Source: Phyllobacterium myrsinacearum (lineage in GTDB: Bacteria > Pseudomonadota > Alphaproteobacteria > Rhizobiales > Rhizobiaceae). From it: 64,000 nucleotides of DNA. The position numbers were made by a program, and so were the translations under genes. Where the stretch lies: positions 248,001 through 312,000 of the forward strand of contig NZ_JACGXN010000003.1 in assembly GCF_014138285.1 (NCBI RefSeq), given 5' to 3'. This document shows, piece after piece, positions 1 through 8,681 of this stretch (positions within the stretch are counted from its first letter, which is position 1; each line of letters begins with the position of its first letter). The notes beneath the pieces were generated by a model. That model made no database searches and had not been told where the DNA came from. It saw only the letters and a program-made list of their open reading frames with translations.

Positions 1-111
1 GTCATAACCATTGTCGATGAACATCTGCAGGCCTGTCTCGGCTATACGCGCAAGCGTCTCGCGGCGTTTGCGTTCACGCAGGCTCTCGCTTTGAGGTGGC
101 TGGCTATCCAT
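1..111 (-). CDS. TetR family regulator, N-terminal part (gene runs off the window)
   Basis: The 37 visible codons start at an ATG at 111 and read into the left edge. The residues (LRERKRRETLARIAETGLQ followed by MFIDNGYD) are the first helix and start of the DNA-binding domain of a TetR repressor. The rest of the HTH and the ligand domain lie outside the window, so the effector cannot be guessed. Two copies of a TACAG-x3-CTGTA type palindrome lie 38 to 77 bp upstream of the start, which suggests autoregulation. It lies downstream of, and in the same direction as, the other TetR gene at 252-896, but the 140-bp gap with its own operator suggests a separate transcription unit. Confidence 0.8.
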   Translation of the reverse strand, partial: MDSQPPQSESLRERKRRETLARIAETGLQMFIDNGYD

Positions 112-148
112 AAAACTCTTGTGCCATGAACTTAGCCCCTTGAAAACC

Positions 149-188
149 TACAGAGACTGTAATATTTGTATTTTTACAGTGACTGTAA
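149..188. promoter_or_regulatory. Two palindromic operator-like sites upstream of the partial TetR gene
   Basis: Positions 149-161 read TACAGAGACTGTA and 174-188 read TTACAGTGACTGTAA, a perfect 15-bp palindrome. The centres are 26 bp apart, about two and a half helical turns. The location just in front of a TetR gene fits autoregulation; binding itself is inference. Confidence 0.65.
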
Positions 189-251
189 TTTTTTGGATTG
201 GCCATGAATGCAATGCGACACCAGAGGTTTGGTGGGTTGACGGGAGCGGCC

Positions 252-896
252 TTAATGTGTGCCGCGCCGGGAAAACGCAGCAATCATTTCCTCGCACGTC
301 TGTTTCAACTGTTGTTGCGGCCCTTCGGACGCATCACTTTGGCCACAGACGCGCGCACCCTCCACAAGCAAAACGAGGCTATTGGCCAGTTGTTCATGCT
401 GTTCAATCCCAGCCGCACGGCACAGATTGCCCAAACGTTCCCTGTGGTCTTTCTTCGCATCCACAATAACCTTGAGCGCCGGGTGGTTCGCGTCTTTCAA
501 TTCGACCGCCGCGTTGGCCAAATCACAACCGCGAGGGTCATCGAAAACGCGTTTTACGACTTCCATAACCCATCCATGCAATTGCCCCATAGGGTCATTC
601 GGATAAGTTTTATCCAGATCATCCCAAGCTTGTTTGCCTCGCGCCGAAAGCTGTTTCAGACACTCGCATACCAGATCATCTTTCGATCCAAAATGGCGAT
701 ACAGCGTCATCTTGTTGGACTCCGCCGCCTCTGCAATCGCATCAACACCGATGCCCTTGTAGCCGTGCTGGCGGAAAAGCTCGATCGCGCTTGCGATAAT
801 GCGATCTCGCGGACGAACGCGGTTCTCGTCGCAAATTTCACTTTTGTCAGGAGTGTCGCAATGGTCCGAAATTTTCTGCACTGACGTGCTTGACAC
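252..896 (-). CDS. TetR family repressor, probable regulator of the adjacent RND efflux operon
   Basis: This 214-residue protein has a classic TetR N-terminal HTH at about residues 28-75 (IIASAIELFRQHGYKGIGVD, then AEAAESNKMTLYRHFGSKDDL) and a helical C-terminal ligand domain of normal length. The start is a GTG at 896, preceded by AGGAGG on the minus strand. The gene is divergent from the small ORF/RND/MFP operon that begins at 1060. The 163-bp intergenic region holds two copies of GTTAC-N6-GTAAC, one of which overlaps this gene's own ribosome-binding site. The expected role is repression of both the pump and itself, relieved by a pump substrate. This is inferred from arrangement, as for BepR/AcrR-type systems. 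Confidence 0.87.
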   Translation of the reverse strand: MSSTSVQKISDHCDTPDKSEICDENRVRPRDRIIASAIELFRQHGYKGIGVDAIAEAAESNKMTLYRHFGSKDDLVCECLKQLSARGKQAWDDLDKTYPNDPMGQLHGWVMEVVKRVFDDPRGCDLANAAVELKDANHPALKVIVDAKKDHRERLGNLCRAAGIEQHEQLANSLVLLVEGARVCGQSDASEGPQQQLKQTCEEMIAAFSRRGTH

Positions 897-900
897 GGAT

Positions 901-941
901 GTTACCTCCTAGTAACTATTTTCTTGTTACTAATCGGTAAC
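901..941. promoter_or_regulatory. Double TetR operator between the repressor and the efflux operon
   Basis: Two inverted repeats of identical design are seen: GTTACCTCCTAGTAAC (901-916) and GTTACTAATCGGTAAC (926-941), i.e. GTTAC-N6-GTAAC twice, with centres 25 bp apart. The first copy contains the Shine-Dalgarno sequence of the TetR gene, so binding would block its expression directly. Confidence 0.75.
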
Positions 942-1059
942 ACATCTTTGGCTTGAATGTCAATTTTCTTTGCTCGTTGTTCAAGTCTGAGTGTTCGCCC
1001 AAAACTATCTGTAGCGCCATTTGAATTCGCGTCCTGGTGGACGACGGAAGGAGAGCATT

Positions 1060-1278
1060 ATGCCTCAGCCATATGCCGATCTCACGATTGCTGAAGTTCT
1101 TTCGGATCCCCTGATCAACAGTGTCATGACTGCTGATCACGTGACCCGTAAAGAACTCGAACTCCTGATGGTGTCTGCAGCTCGCAAAAACACGAAAGCC
1201 GCAGGGTCCAAAGATTGGGCCCGTTCTTTGCCGGCGTTCTCCGTTGATCGATCATCGGGTGGCGGTGTCGCGTGGTAA
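1060..1278 (+). CDS. Small conserved-looking protein, translationally coupled to the RND pump
   Basis: A 72-residue ORF starts at ATG 1060, five bases after the strong ribosome-binding site AAGGAGAG (1048-1055). Its stop overlaps the GTG start of the RND gene by 7 bp (1272-1278), so translation is probably coupled. The sequence is acidic at first (DLTIAEVLSDPLINSVMTAD) with a helical stretch KELELLMVSAARK, and ends with Trp. There is no signal peptide or membrane segment. I do not recognise a named family. The signal and overlap argue that it is a real gene, either a small cytoplasmic protein or a leader peptide for pump expression. Confidence 0.65.
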   Translation: MPQPYADLTIAEVLSDPLINSVMTADHVTRKELELLMVSAARKNTKAAGSKDWARSLPAFSVDRSSGGGVAW

Positions 1279-4200
1279 GTTTCTTCATCCATAGGCCGAT
1301 CTTTGCATCGGCAATCGCTATTGTGATGGTTCTTGCGGGGGCCATCAGCTATTTCCTGCTGCCGGTTTCACAGTTTCCGGATATTACCCCACCGCAGGTT
1401 GTCGTCAGCGCCAGTTATCCGGGAGCCAGCGCTCAGGTCGTCGCCGACACTGTGACTGCGCCGCTTGAGCAGCAGATCAATGGTGTGGCCGGGATGACTT
1501 ATATGTCGTCATCAAGTTCCAACGATGGCAGCGCCACGATCACGGTCACCTTTGATGTCGGCTATCCGCTCGATATTGCGGCCGTGGATGTGCAAAACCG
1601 CGTCAATCAGGCCAGTTCCTCCCTGCCCGCTATCGTCACGCAGTCTGGCGTTACCATTAAAAAGCAGAATCCAAACTTTGTACTTATCGTCAATCTCACC
1701 TCGCCGGACGGATCTGTAGACCCGGTCGCATTGAGCAATTACGCCTATCTGCAGATCGTTGATCCGCTGAAACGTGTGCCTGGTGTTGGCGATGTGCAAA
1801 TATTCGGTGAGCGCCGCTACTCGATGCGTGTGTGGCTCGATCCCGACAAACTTGCCAATCTCGGCGTGACTGCAGTGGATGTGCAGCAGGCCATCGCAGA
1901 ACAGAACGTACAGGTCGCCGCCGGAAAGATCGGACAATCCCCATCCCCGGCAGGCACGCCCTTCGAGATGCAGGTCAATGCCGTCGGGCGATTGAGCAGT
2001 CCGGAAGAGTTTGGCAACATTATCGTTCGGGCCAATCCGGAAAGCGGTTCTGTTCTGCGGCTGCGCGATGTCGCCCGGGTAGAACTCGGTGCCTTGCAAT
2101 ACGCCTCCACAGCCTTCTTCGGCAAAGATCCAACCGTTGTTCTGGCCATCTACCAGATGCCGGGTTCCAATGCGCTGGCTTTGCAGCAGGCTATCAAAGC
2201 CAAAATGGATGATTTGAAGAAACGTTTCCCCAAAGGCATCGACTACGGCATGCACTACGATACAACGCGTTTCGTATCGGCATCCATGCACGACGTTGTG
2301 GTGACATTGGGTGAAGCACTCGTTCTTGTTGTGGCCGTTGTCTTCATCTTCCTGCAGAATTGGCGCACCACAATCATCCCGACGATAGCCATTCCCGTAT
2401 CTTTGGTGGCGACACTTGTTGTCATGGAGATGCTTGGCTTCTCGCTCAACATGCTCAGTCTTCTCGGCATGGTTCTTGCGATCGGTCTTGTGGTGGATGA
2501 TGCCATCGTCGTGGTGGAGAATGTGGAACGACAACTTGAAAACGGCTTGCCTCCCCTCAAGGCAACGCAAGTCGCCATGAAGGAAGTCACCGGTCCGATC
2601 ATCGCGACGACGGCAGTCCTGATGGCCGTGTTCATTCCTGTTGCCTTCATTCCCGGCGTGTCCGGACGGCTCTATAACCAATTTGCTCTGACGGTCGCGA
2701 TTTCCGTAGGTATTTCGGCATTCAATTCACTTACCCTCAGCCCTGCGCTCAGCGCGGCATTCCTGCGCCATCGCCCGCCTCTGAACTTTGTCCTTTTCCG
2801 CTGGTTTAATCTTGGCTTCGACAAGCTGTCGCACGCCTATGCCCGCAGCATCCGCACGCTCGTCCGGTTTCGCTGGCCCGTGCTTGGACTCTTTGTGGCA
2901 ACACTGGTCGCCACCTATGCTCTTTCTCTGCGCCTTCCATCGACCTTTCTTCCGGTTGAAGATCAGGGCTATTTCTTCGTCGTTATCCAGTTGCCTGATG
3001 GTGCATCTCTGGAGCGCACCGACGCCGTTGCGAAACAGGCCCGCGATATTCTTGAGAAGGAACCGGGTGTCGATATTGTCGGTTCCATCAGTGGCCTGAA
3101 CTTCCTCACAAGCGCCGCGCAGTCAAACTCCGCCGTCGAGTTTGCCATTCTGAAACCGTGGGACGAACGTCCGCCGGCACAAAGCGCCTCGAACATCGTC
3201 GCCGGCGTGCGCTCGAAGCTGCTCCAGATACCGGGTGCGGTTGCGCTCAGTTTCGACCCGCCATCCATTCCGGGTCTTGGCACTACCGGCGGCTTTGAAT
3301 TCCAGGTGGAAGATCTGACCGGGCGCGGCAGCGTTGCACTCAATGACGCGACACAGGCCCTGCTTGCCGAAGCACGCAAACAGCCCGAACTTAATCCTCA
3401 TCAGCTGTTCTCGTCCTTCAGCACGTCAACGCCGCAGTATAATTACGATCTGGACCGGACCAAAGCCAAGCTTCTGGGACTCAATCTGCCTGACGTATTC
3501 AATACATTGCAGATCTATCTGGGTTCGCTCTATGTGAACGACTTCAATCTCTATGGCCGTACGTTCCGCGTTACGATCCAAGCGGATCAAGGTGCACGCA
3601 GCACGGCCGCGGACATCTCACGGCTCTTCGTGCGCAACTCTGAAAACCAGATGGTACCGCTTTCAACGCTCGGCAAACTCAACCCCATCGTTGGACCGGA
3701 AACTGTGCCGCATTACAACAATTACGCTTCCGCACTCATCAACGGCGGTGCTGCGCCCGGATACAGTTCCGGACAGGCAGTCGTAGCGATGGAGCGGGCT
3801 GCGGCAACAGCATTGCCGAAAGATTTCGGCTTTGAATGGACGGGCATCACCTATCAGGAAATCCGGGCCGGTTCGATTGCGGCGCTGGTATTTGGCCTCG
3901 CGATTGTCTTTGTCTTCCTGATCCTGGCGGCTCAATATGAAAGCTGGTCGATGCCGTTCATGGTTCTGCTGGCCGTGCCGCTTGCCCTCTTCGGTGCATT
4001 GGCAGCGCTATGGTTCAGGCAGATGCAGATCGACGTCTATTCACAGATCGGCTTCGTCATGCTGATTGGTCTTGCAGCCAAGAACGCCATTCTGATTGTG
4101 GAGTTTGCCAAACGCCGCCGCGAAGAAGGCCTGGAGATCGTTGAGGCAGCGATGGAGGCAGCGCGCCTTCGCCTTCGCCCTATCCTGATGACGGCATTCG

Positions 4201-4412
4201 CATTCATTCTTGGTGTCGTGCCCCTGATGATCGCAACCGGCGCGGGCGCCGCCAGCCGGCAATCCATCGGAACGACCGTGTTTGGCGGCATGGTGGCTGC
4301 GACCTTCCTTACCCTCCTCTTCGTACCCGTGTTCTACGCGGTCATCGAAGGCTGGCGCGAGCGAAATGCCGAACATGCACCTTCCCACGCATCTGCAGAA
4401 CCTGCAGAGTGA
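1272..4412 (+). CDS. RND multidrug efflux pump, inner-membrane HAE1 transporter (AcrB type)
   Basis: At 1046 residues this is full length for the AcrB/MexB/BepE family of proton-driven tripartite exporters. The N-terminus (VSFFIHRPIFASAIAIVMVL) is the typical cytoplasmic anchor and first membrane helix. The paired aspartates of helix 4 are present in GLVVDDAIVVVENVER, and the relay lysine of helix 10 in GLAAKNAILIVEFAK. Two large periplasmic loops follow helices 1 and 7, giving twelve helices. Start is a GTG inside the end of the preceding small ORF. The membrane-fusion gene follows 16 bp downstream, the reverse of the usual MFP-RND order, and no outer-membrane factor is present here, so a TolC-like protein encoded elsewhere is expected. 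Regulation is probably by the divergent TetR. Confidence 0.93.
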   Translation: MVSFFIHRPIFASAIAIVMVLAGAISYFLLPVSQFPDITPPQVVVSASYPGASAQVVADTVTAPLEQQINGVAGMTYMSSSSSNDGSATITVTFDVGYPLDIAAVDVQNRVNQASSSLPAIVTQSGVTIKKQNPNFVLIVNLTSPDGSVDPVALSNYAYLQIVDPLKRVPGVGDVQIFGERRYSMRVWLDPDKLANLGVTAVDVQQAIAEQNVQVAAGKIGQSPSPAGTPFEMQVNAVGRLSSPEEFGNIIVRANPESGSVLRLRDVARVELGALQYASTAFFGKDPTVVLAIYQMPGSNALALQQAIKAKMDDLKKRFPKGIDYGMHYDTTRFVSASMHDVVVTLGEALVLVVAVVFIFLQNWRTTIIPTIAIPVSLVATLVVMEMLGFSLNMLSLLGMVLAIGLVVDDAIVVVENVERQLENGLPPLKATQVAMKEVTGPIIATTAVLMAVFIPVAFIPGVSGRLYNQFALTVAISVGISAFNSLTLSPALSAAFLRHRPPLNFVLFRWFNLGFDKLSHAYARSIRTLVRFRWPVLGLFVATLVATYALSLRLPSTFLPVEDQGYFFVVIQLPDGASLERTDAVAKQARDILEKEPGVDIVGSISGLNFLTSAAQSNSAVEFAILKPWDERPPAQSASNIVAGVRSKLLQIPGAVALSFDPPSIPGLGTTGGFEFQVEDLTGRGSVALNDATQALLAEARKQPELNPHQLFSSFSTSTPQYNYDLDRTKAKLLGLNLPDVFNTLQIYLGSLYVNDFNLYGRTFRVTIQADQGARSTAADISRLFVRNSENQMVPLSTLGKLNPIVGPETVPHYNNYASALINGGAAPGYSSGQAVVAMERAAATALPKDFGFEWTGITYQEIRAGSIAALVFGLAIVFVFLILAAQYESWSMPFMVLLAVPLALFGALAALWFRQMQIDVYSQIGFVMLIGLAAKNAILIVEFAKRRREEGLEIVEAAMEAARLRLRPILMTAFAFILGVVPLMIATGAGAASRQSIGTTVFGGMVAATFLTLLFVPVFYAVIEGWRERNAEHAPSHASAEPAE

Positions 4413-4428
4413 ACTGGAGAAACACGAT

Positions 4429-5568
4429 ATGTGGAACTGGAAACTGAGTCTGGGAACTGTGGCCGTCGTCGGAATTGGTCTCGCGGTTGCAGGTGAGTCC
4501 TACTTCGGCGGCGCTGCAGATTTAAGCGCCAGCAAAGCCAACGCAACGGCGGCAGCAGCGCCACAGGCCATGCCTGTGCCTGTGGCTAAAGTGGTCAAGA
4601 AGACCATTCCGATCTATCTCGATTATTCCGCACGCACGGAGGCGATCCGCAACGTCACCTTGCAGGCACGAATTTCCGGGCACCTGATGAAGCAACATAA
4701 GCCGGATGGCGCAGATGTGGCGGAAGGTGATCTGTTGTACTCGATCGATGACCGTGATTTTCGCGCAACCCTTGACCAACTCAGGGCACAGACCGATCGC
4801 GATGCGGCACAGCTCGACTATGCACAGGCCAATTTGACGCGCGGCAATGATCTGGTGAAGAGCGGCTACGTCGCCAAGGACAATTTCGACCAGCGGTCGA
4901 GTACCTTGCGCCAGGCGGAGGCGACACTTGCCATGGACAAGGCCGCCGTCCATTCGGCCGAAATCAATCTCGACCATACCGAAATACGCGCGCCGTTTGC
5001 CGGGCGCTTGGGTCACAGCCTCGCCGATGTCGGCACATTGGTCGGTCCATCGGCTTCGGGCCTCAACACACTGGTCCAGATGGATCCAATCTATGTAACG
5101 TTCAGCGCCAGCGAGGCGGATCTTGCAACTATCCAGAAGGCAAAGGCACTCGGCAAGATCGAAGCCGTCGTGCTTTTACCGGGAGAGGCCACATCGACGC
5201 ACAAAGGCGATGTCACCTTTCTTGATAACGTCGTTGATCGGACCACCGGGACAATCACTGCGCGGGCAACCATTGCCAATGCCGACTTTGCCTTGCTTGC
5301 GGGCCAATATGTCAGCGTACGTCTGAGAGTCATGGATCAGCCGGATGCATTGCTGGTGCCGCAAGTAGCGCTCGGATCAAGCCAGATGGGCAAGTTCGTC
5401 TATGTCGTGAACGAAAAGAACACGGTTGATCAACGGCTGGTCTCGCTCGGAGCACAGGATGGTTCGCTGGTTTCTGTTACTACTGGGGTGAAGGAAGGCG
5501 ACAGCATCATCGTCGGGAATCTTCAAAAAATAGGACCAGGCGCTCCCGTTCAACCAATCGCCGAATAG
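4429..5568 (+). CDS. RND periplasmic membrane-fusion protein (AcrA/HlyD type)
   Basis: The 379-residue product links the RND pump to the outer-membrane channel. ATG 4429 is preferred over upstream starts because it follows a GGAGA site and gives a proper N-terminal membrane anchor (WNWKLSLGTVAVVGIGLAVA). The usual order follows: lipoyl half (YLDYSARTEAIRNVTLQARI), alpha-helical hairpin at about 100-165, second lipoyl half (IRAPFAGRLGHSLADVGTLV), beta-barrel and membrane-proximal domain ending in EGDSIIVGNLQKIGPGAPV. No lipobox cysteine was seen. Its position directly behind the pump gene makes a functional pair nearly certain. Confidence 0.92.
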   Translation: MWNWKLSLGTVAVVGIGLAVAGESYFGGAADLSASKANATAAAAPQAMPVPVAKVVKKTIPIYLDYSARTEAIRNVTLQARISGHLMKQHKPDGADVAEGDLLYSIDDRDFRATLDQLRAQTDRDAAQLDYAQANLTRGNDLVKSGYVAKDNFDQRSSTLRQAEATLAMDKAAVHSAEINLDHTEIRAPFAGRLGHSLADVGTLVGPSASGLNTLVQMDPIYVTFSASEADLATIQKAKALGKIEAVVLLPGEATSTHKGDVTFLDNVVDRTTGTITARATIANADFALLAGQYVSVRLRVMDQPDALLVPQVALGSSQMGKFVYVVNEKNTVDQRLVSLGAQDGSLVSVTTGVKEGDSIIVGNLQKIGPGAPVQPIAE

Positions 5569-5616
5569 AAACAGCGACGGCACGAGCACCAGAGAATTAG
5601 ATGGAGGATTGGTTGA

Positions 5617-6564
5617 ATGGGAATAGCGTTTATGGCCGGTATTATGCCGGAAACCCTCCCCAGCATCAGTCACGAGACACGTTCGAACTGGCTTATGCAG
5701 AGAATGGATATTCTTCGCAGAAATCCGAACTTCAGTATTGCGGCTGCGGAATATGCGCGGGGCAATATCGGTGTTTTCGAAGGTCGTTATATGGCCAACA
5801 AGGTGATGGCCAACGTTGCACGGCGGGTGATCTGCATGTCCATCATGGCCCTGCACTTCACACGCAGCAATGAAAATCACGGTGCGACCATTTCGGGATT
5901 GCAGAATATTACATCGGCCCTGAAGCTATGCAGCAAGAACACCACTGCCGCGACGATTGACCTGCTTGAGAATATTGGCCTTGTCACGCGCGTGCCCGAT
6001 GAAAGCGACCATAGGCATCATCTGATCCAGCCGACCGACAAGCTGATATCTGGCACCAGCAATATTATCGACATTGCGTTTACTGCGGCAGACAAGCTGT
6101 TTCCGTTGAGAAACTATCAGCGGCTCCTCAAGCGACCGGACGGTTTCATGGAGCGCTATTTTGCGGCGAGCCTGCATTCCCTGTTGAATGTGAGCACGCT
6201 GATTTCGAAAATTCAAGGTTCCCAACTGTTTGCTATCAGCGACGGTGGCGGCGTCATCCTCTGCAAGTTGATGGCTTTGAAATACGCGCAACCCGTAGCC
6301 GAGCAGAATATAGTCAGTCTTCCATATGACGAAATCGGTCATCTCTATGGAGTCTCGCGGACGCACATACGCCGGCTCATGCAGCGCGCCGAGATCGAGG
6401 GCCTTGTCCATGTGCTGGAAGATGGTGGCAGGAAAATCGAGATACTGCCTCCACTCGATGACGTGTTTGAGAATATGGTTGCCGCCCACATCGCGCGAGT
6501 ACAGTTCGATATTCATCTTGCTAACAAAGACTATGACCTGCTCCCCATAGATCGCTACGCCTGA
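5617..6564 (+). CDS. Putative regulator with two winged-helix segments
   Basis: This 315-residue soluble protein has a strong ribosome-binding site (GGAGG at 5603-5607). Residues about 90-140 resemble a MarR-like winged helix (ALKLCSKNTTAATIDLLENI, then VTRVPDESDHRHH as the wing). Residues about 235-290 hold a second HTH (YDEIGHLYGVSRTHIRRLMQ, then a wing LEDGGRKIEILPPL). The central part has no recognisable ligand domain. It lies 48 bp after the efflux membrane-fusion gene and could be cotranscribed. A strong hairpin follows the stop. I cannot name a characterised homologue; DNA binding is inferred from the HTH-like segments. Confidence 0.7.
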   Translation: MGIAFMAGIMPETLPSISHETRSNWLMQRMDILRRNPNFSIAAAEYARGNIGVFEGRYMANKVMANVARRVICMSIMALHFTRSNENHGATISGLQNITSALKLCSKNTTAATIDLLENIGLVTRVPDESDHRHHLIQPTDKLISGTSNIIDIAFTAADKLFPLRNYQRLLKRPDGFMERYFAASLHSLLNVSTLISKIQGSQLFAISDGGGVILCKLMALKYAQPVAEQNIVSLPYDEIGHLYGVSRTHIRRLMQRAEIEGLVHVLEDGGRKIEILPPLDDVFENMVAAHIARVQFDIHLANKDYDLLPIDRYA

Positions 6565-6601
6565 CCCAACGATGCGGAAGATTACGTTCCGCATCGTTGG
6601 G
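6565..6601 (+). terminator. Strong hairpin terminator after the double winged-helix gene
   Basis: CCCAACGATGCGGAA (6565-6579) pairs perfectly over 15 bp with TTCCGCATCGTTGGG (6587-6601) around a 7-nt loop. It begins right after the stop codon. There is no long T run behind it, so termination efficiency is uncertain. Confidence 0.7.
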
Positions 6602-6805
6602 CTTATCACGAAAGCCGATAGCCTATGAGAGTTGATGATCAACGCTTACCTTGCGCCCATCTGTTGTATGTCTCGTCGACATCACCAAAGGCACACAACA
6701 ACGTGTAGGCCTCCAAGATTGACTTGAAACAATCCAATCAGCCAAACATCATATCTCAAGACACTCCGAACCCAGTCTTGCTGGACCTGTCGCGGATGGT
6801 ATGAA

Positions 6806-7828
6806 ATGCTGAAAACACTCGCCCGCCTGCTGCTCGCGGTGCCTCTCCTTTATTCAATGTCAATTTTCGGCGCTGCGGCACAATCAGCTGTTCAGCCTAC
6901 ATATGGTTCGGAACTTGAAGGCTTTGCCTACCCCTATCCCATTCAGCATTTCGCGTTTGTCTCGCAAGGTCGAACCCTGTCAATGGCGTATATGGATATT
7001 GCGCCAAAGGGACCGGCCAATGGCCGAACGGTGGTGTTGCTGCACGGCAAGAATTATTGCGGGGCAACCTGGGAACAGACAATTGTTCAGTTGAGCGGCA
7101 ATGGTTACAGGGTGATTGCACCTGACCAGATTGGTTTTTGTGCATCAACCAAACCGGATGGCTACCAGTTCAGTTTTGGCCAGCTCGCGGCCAATACACG
7201 GGCTTTGCTTAAATCACTGAATATAGAGAAGGCAATTATTCTTGGTCATTCCATGGGCGGAATGCTCGCCACACGCTTTGCGCTAAACTATCCAGACACG
7301 GTTGAGAAACTCGTTCTGGTCAACCCGCTCGGGCTTGAGGATTGGCAGGCTGAAGGCGTCCCCTATGCAACGGTTGATCAGTTATATCAAAATGAGCTGA
7401 AGACCGATTTCAATAGCATCAAAGCCTATCAGCAGCGCTATTATTTCCACGGGAACTGGAAACCGGATTACGACCGCTGGGTCTCCATGCTGGCGGGAAT
7501 GTATGCGGGACCCGGCAAAGCAATAGTGGCCATGAACCAGGCCCAGACATCAGAAATGCTCTTCACACAGCCGGTGGCACACGAGTTTGCCCGCCTGTCA
7601 ATGCCGACATTGCTTCTTATCGGTGCCAAAGACCGCACTGCTCCCGGCGCTAATCGAGCACCCGTAGCATTGGCCGAGCGTCTCGGCCAATTCGAGAAAT
7701 TGAGCCAGCAGGCAGCGGCAACAATTCCCCGAGCAAAATTGGTGTTGTTTCCAGACCTTGGGCATTCACCGCAGGTCGAGGCTCCGCAACAGTTTCACGA
7801 AGCGTTGCTGCGTGGCCTTGCAGAGTAG
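6806..7828 (+). CDS. Exported alpha/beta-fold hydrolase
   Basis: The 340-residue protein has a signal peptide (MLKTLARLLLAVPLLYSMSI, cleavage probably after AAA at about 25), so it acts in the periplasm or outside. The alpha/beta-hydrolase core is complete: oxyanion loop LLHGKNYCGATW, nucleophile elbow GHSMGG with Ser149, acid in GAKDRTAPG (Asp near 276) and histidine in PDLGHSPQVE (His near 320). The substrate is unknown; the family includes esterases, epoxide hydrolases and haloperoxidase-like enzymes. It is followed 52 bp later by another exported protein (DUF3455), which may share its promoter. Confidence 0.85.
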   Translation: MLKTLARLLLAVPLLYSMSIFGAAAQSAVQPTYGSELEGFAYPYPIQHFAFVSQGRTLSMAYMDIAPKGPANGRTVVLLHGKNYCGATWEQTIVQLSGNGYRVIAPDQIGFCASTKPDGYQFSFGQLAANTRALLKSLNIEKAIILGHSMGGMLATRFALNYPDTVEKLVLVNPLGLEDWQAEGVPYATVDQLYQNELKTDFNSIKAYQQRYYFHGNWKPDYDRWVSMLAGMYAGPGKAIVAMNQAQTSEMLFTQPVAHEFARLSMPTLLLIGAKDRTAPGANRAPVALAERLGQFEKLSQQAAATIPRAKLVLFPDLGHSPQVEAPQQFHEALLRGLAE

Positions 7829-7880
7829 TAAAAGCAATAATCAGCCATCCTGAACCCGCTCACGAGAACTGGAACTGCCC

Positions 7881-8399
7881 ATGTTTGAAAGAACACGCAC
7901 CGCATCAATATGTGTCACTGCTGGCACGGCGCTGATAACGTCGCTACTCCTTGTTGGTGGAGCAAAAGCAGCGGGTCTGCCGGATGGGATTGATGCCGAA
8001 GGCAAAACCGCCGTGTTGTCGCTTCATGCCGAGGGTGTGCAGATTTATGACTGCAAAGCGGGTTTGGATGGAAACACCTCATGGCAGTTCCGCGAGCCGC
8101 TCGCGACCCTGCTACAGGACAACAAGACCGTAGGAAGGCACTTTGCCGGTCCAACCTGGGAACTTGCCGACGGTAGTTCCGTTGTCGGCAAAGTTGCCGC
8201 GCAGGCTCCGGGCAAAACGGCAACCGATATCGCCATACTGAGGCTCGACGTTGTGAGTCATCACGGCGATGGCGGGCTTTCAAAGGTTACCGCGGTTCAG
8301 CGTCTCGACACGCATGGCGGCGTTTTCAAAGGGACTTGCGCGCAGCCAGGTGCGATTCACGTCGAACCCTATTCGGCCGAATACGTCTTTCTTAAATGA
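7881..8399 (+). CDS. Exported DUF3455 family protein
   Basis: This 172-residue protein has an N-terminal signal peptide (hydrophobic ITSLLLVGGAKAA, cleavage near residue 31). The mature part matches my memory of the DUF3455 family, secreted proteins with motifs such as GVQIYDCK near the start, GRHFAGPTWELADGSSVVGK in the middle, and a final pair of motifs VQRLDTHGG and C-x-P-G before the end. Two cysteines (YDC and GTC) could form a disulfide. The function of the family is unknown. It is probably cotranscribed with the alpha/beta hydrolase upstream. Confidence 0.82.
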   Translation: MFERTRTASICVTAGTALITSLLLVGGAKAAGLPDGIDAEGKTAVLSLHAEGVQIYDCKAGLDGNTSWQFREPLATLLQDNKTVGRHFAGPTWELADGSSVVGKVAAQAPGKTATDIAILRLDVVSHHGDGGLSKVTAVQRLDTHGGVFKGTCAQPGAIHVEPYSAEYVFLK

Positions 8400-8681
8400 A
8401 TTGAATGGAAGGCGAAGCAACTGAAGCAGCCGTGGCATCTATCGTCACCGATCTTATGTTCACCTCTTGCCACACTTACCGAACCGAGGACCTTGAGGTA
8501 ATAACCCGGCGGACTTGCGGGAGAATTCGCTGTACTTCCCCAAACGGGGAATGCAAGCATTGAGTCTCAAATCAAGTGTCCAAACTTAAGCTTGTAAACC
8601 GGTCCGGTTGTGTGAAAATTGGGCGTTGATGTCATTTTTCCCGCGTGGGTATCTCTATAGGTATCTTCGCACTCTACGCCG
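8400..8681. other. Intergenic region, no gene recognised
   Basis: These 282 bp contain no convincing ORF. A short inverted repeat CCCCAAACGGGG lies at about 8537-8548. The upstream signal of the following LCP gene is weak, so its promoter could not be placed. Confidence 0.4.

Noticed and set aside
198..884. Long open frame on the plus strand opposite the TetR gene
   Set aside because: No ribosome-binding site and no family resemblance; the minus-strand TetR domain explains the region.
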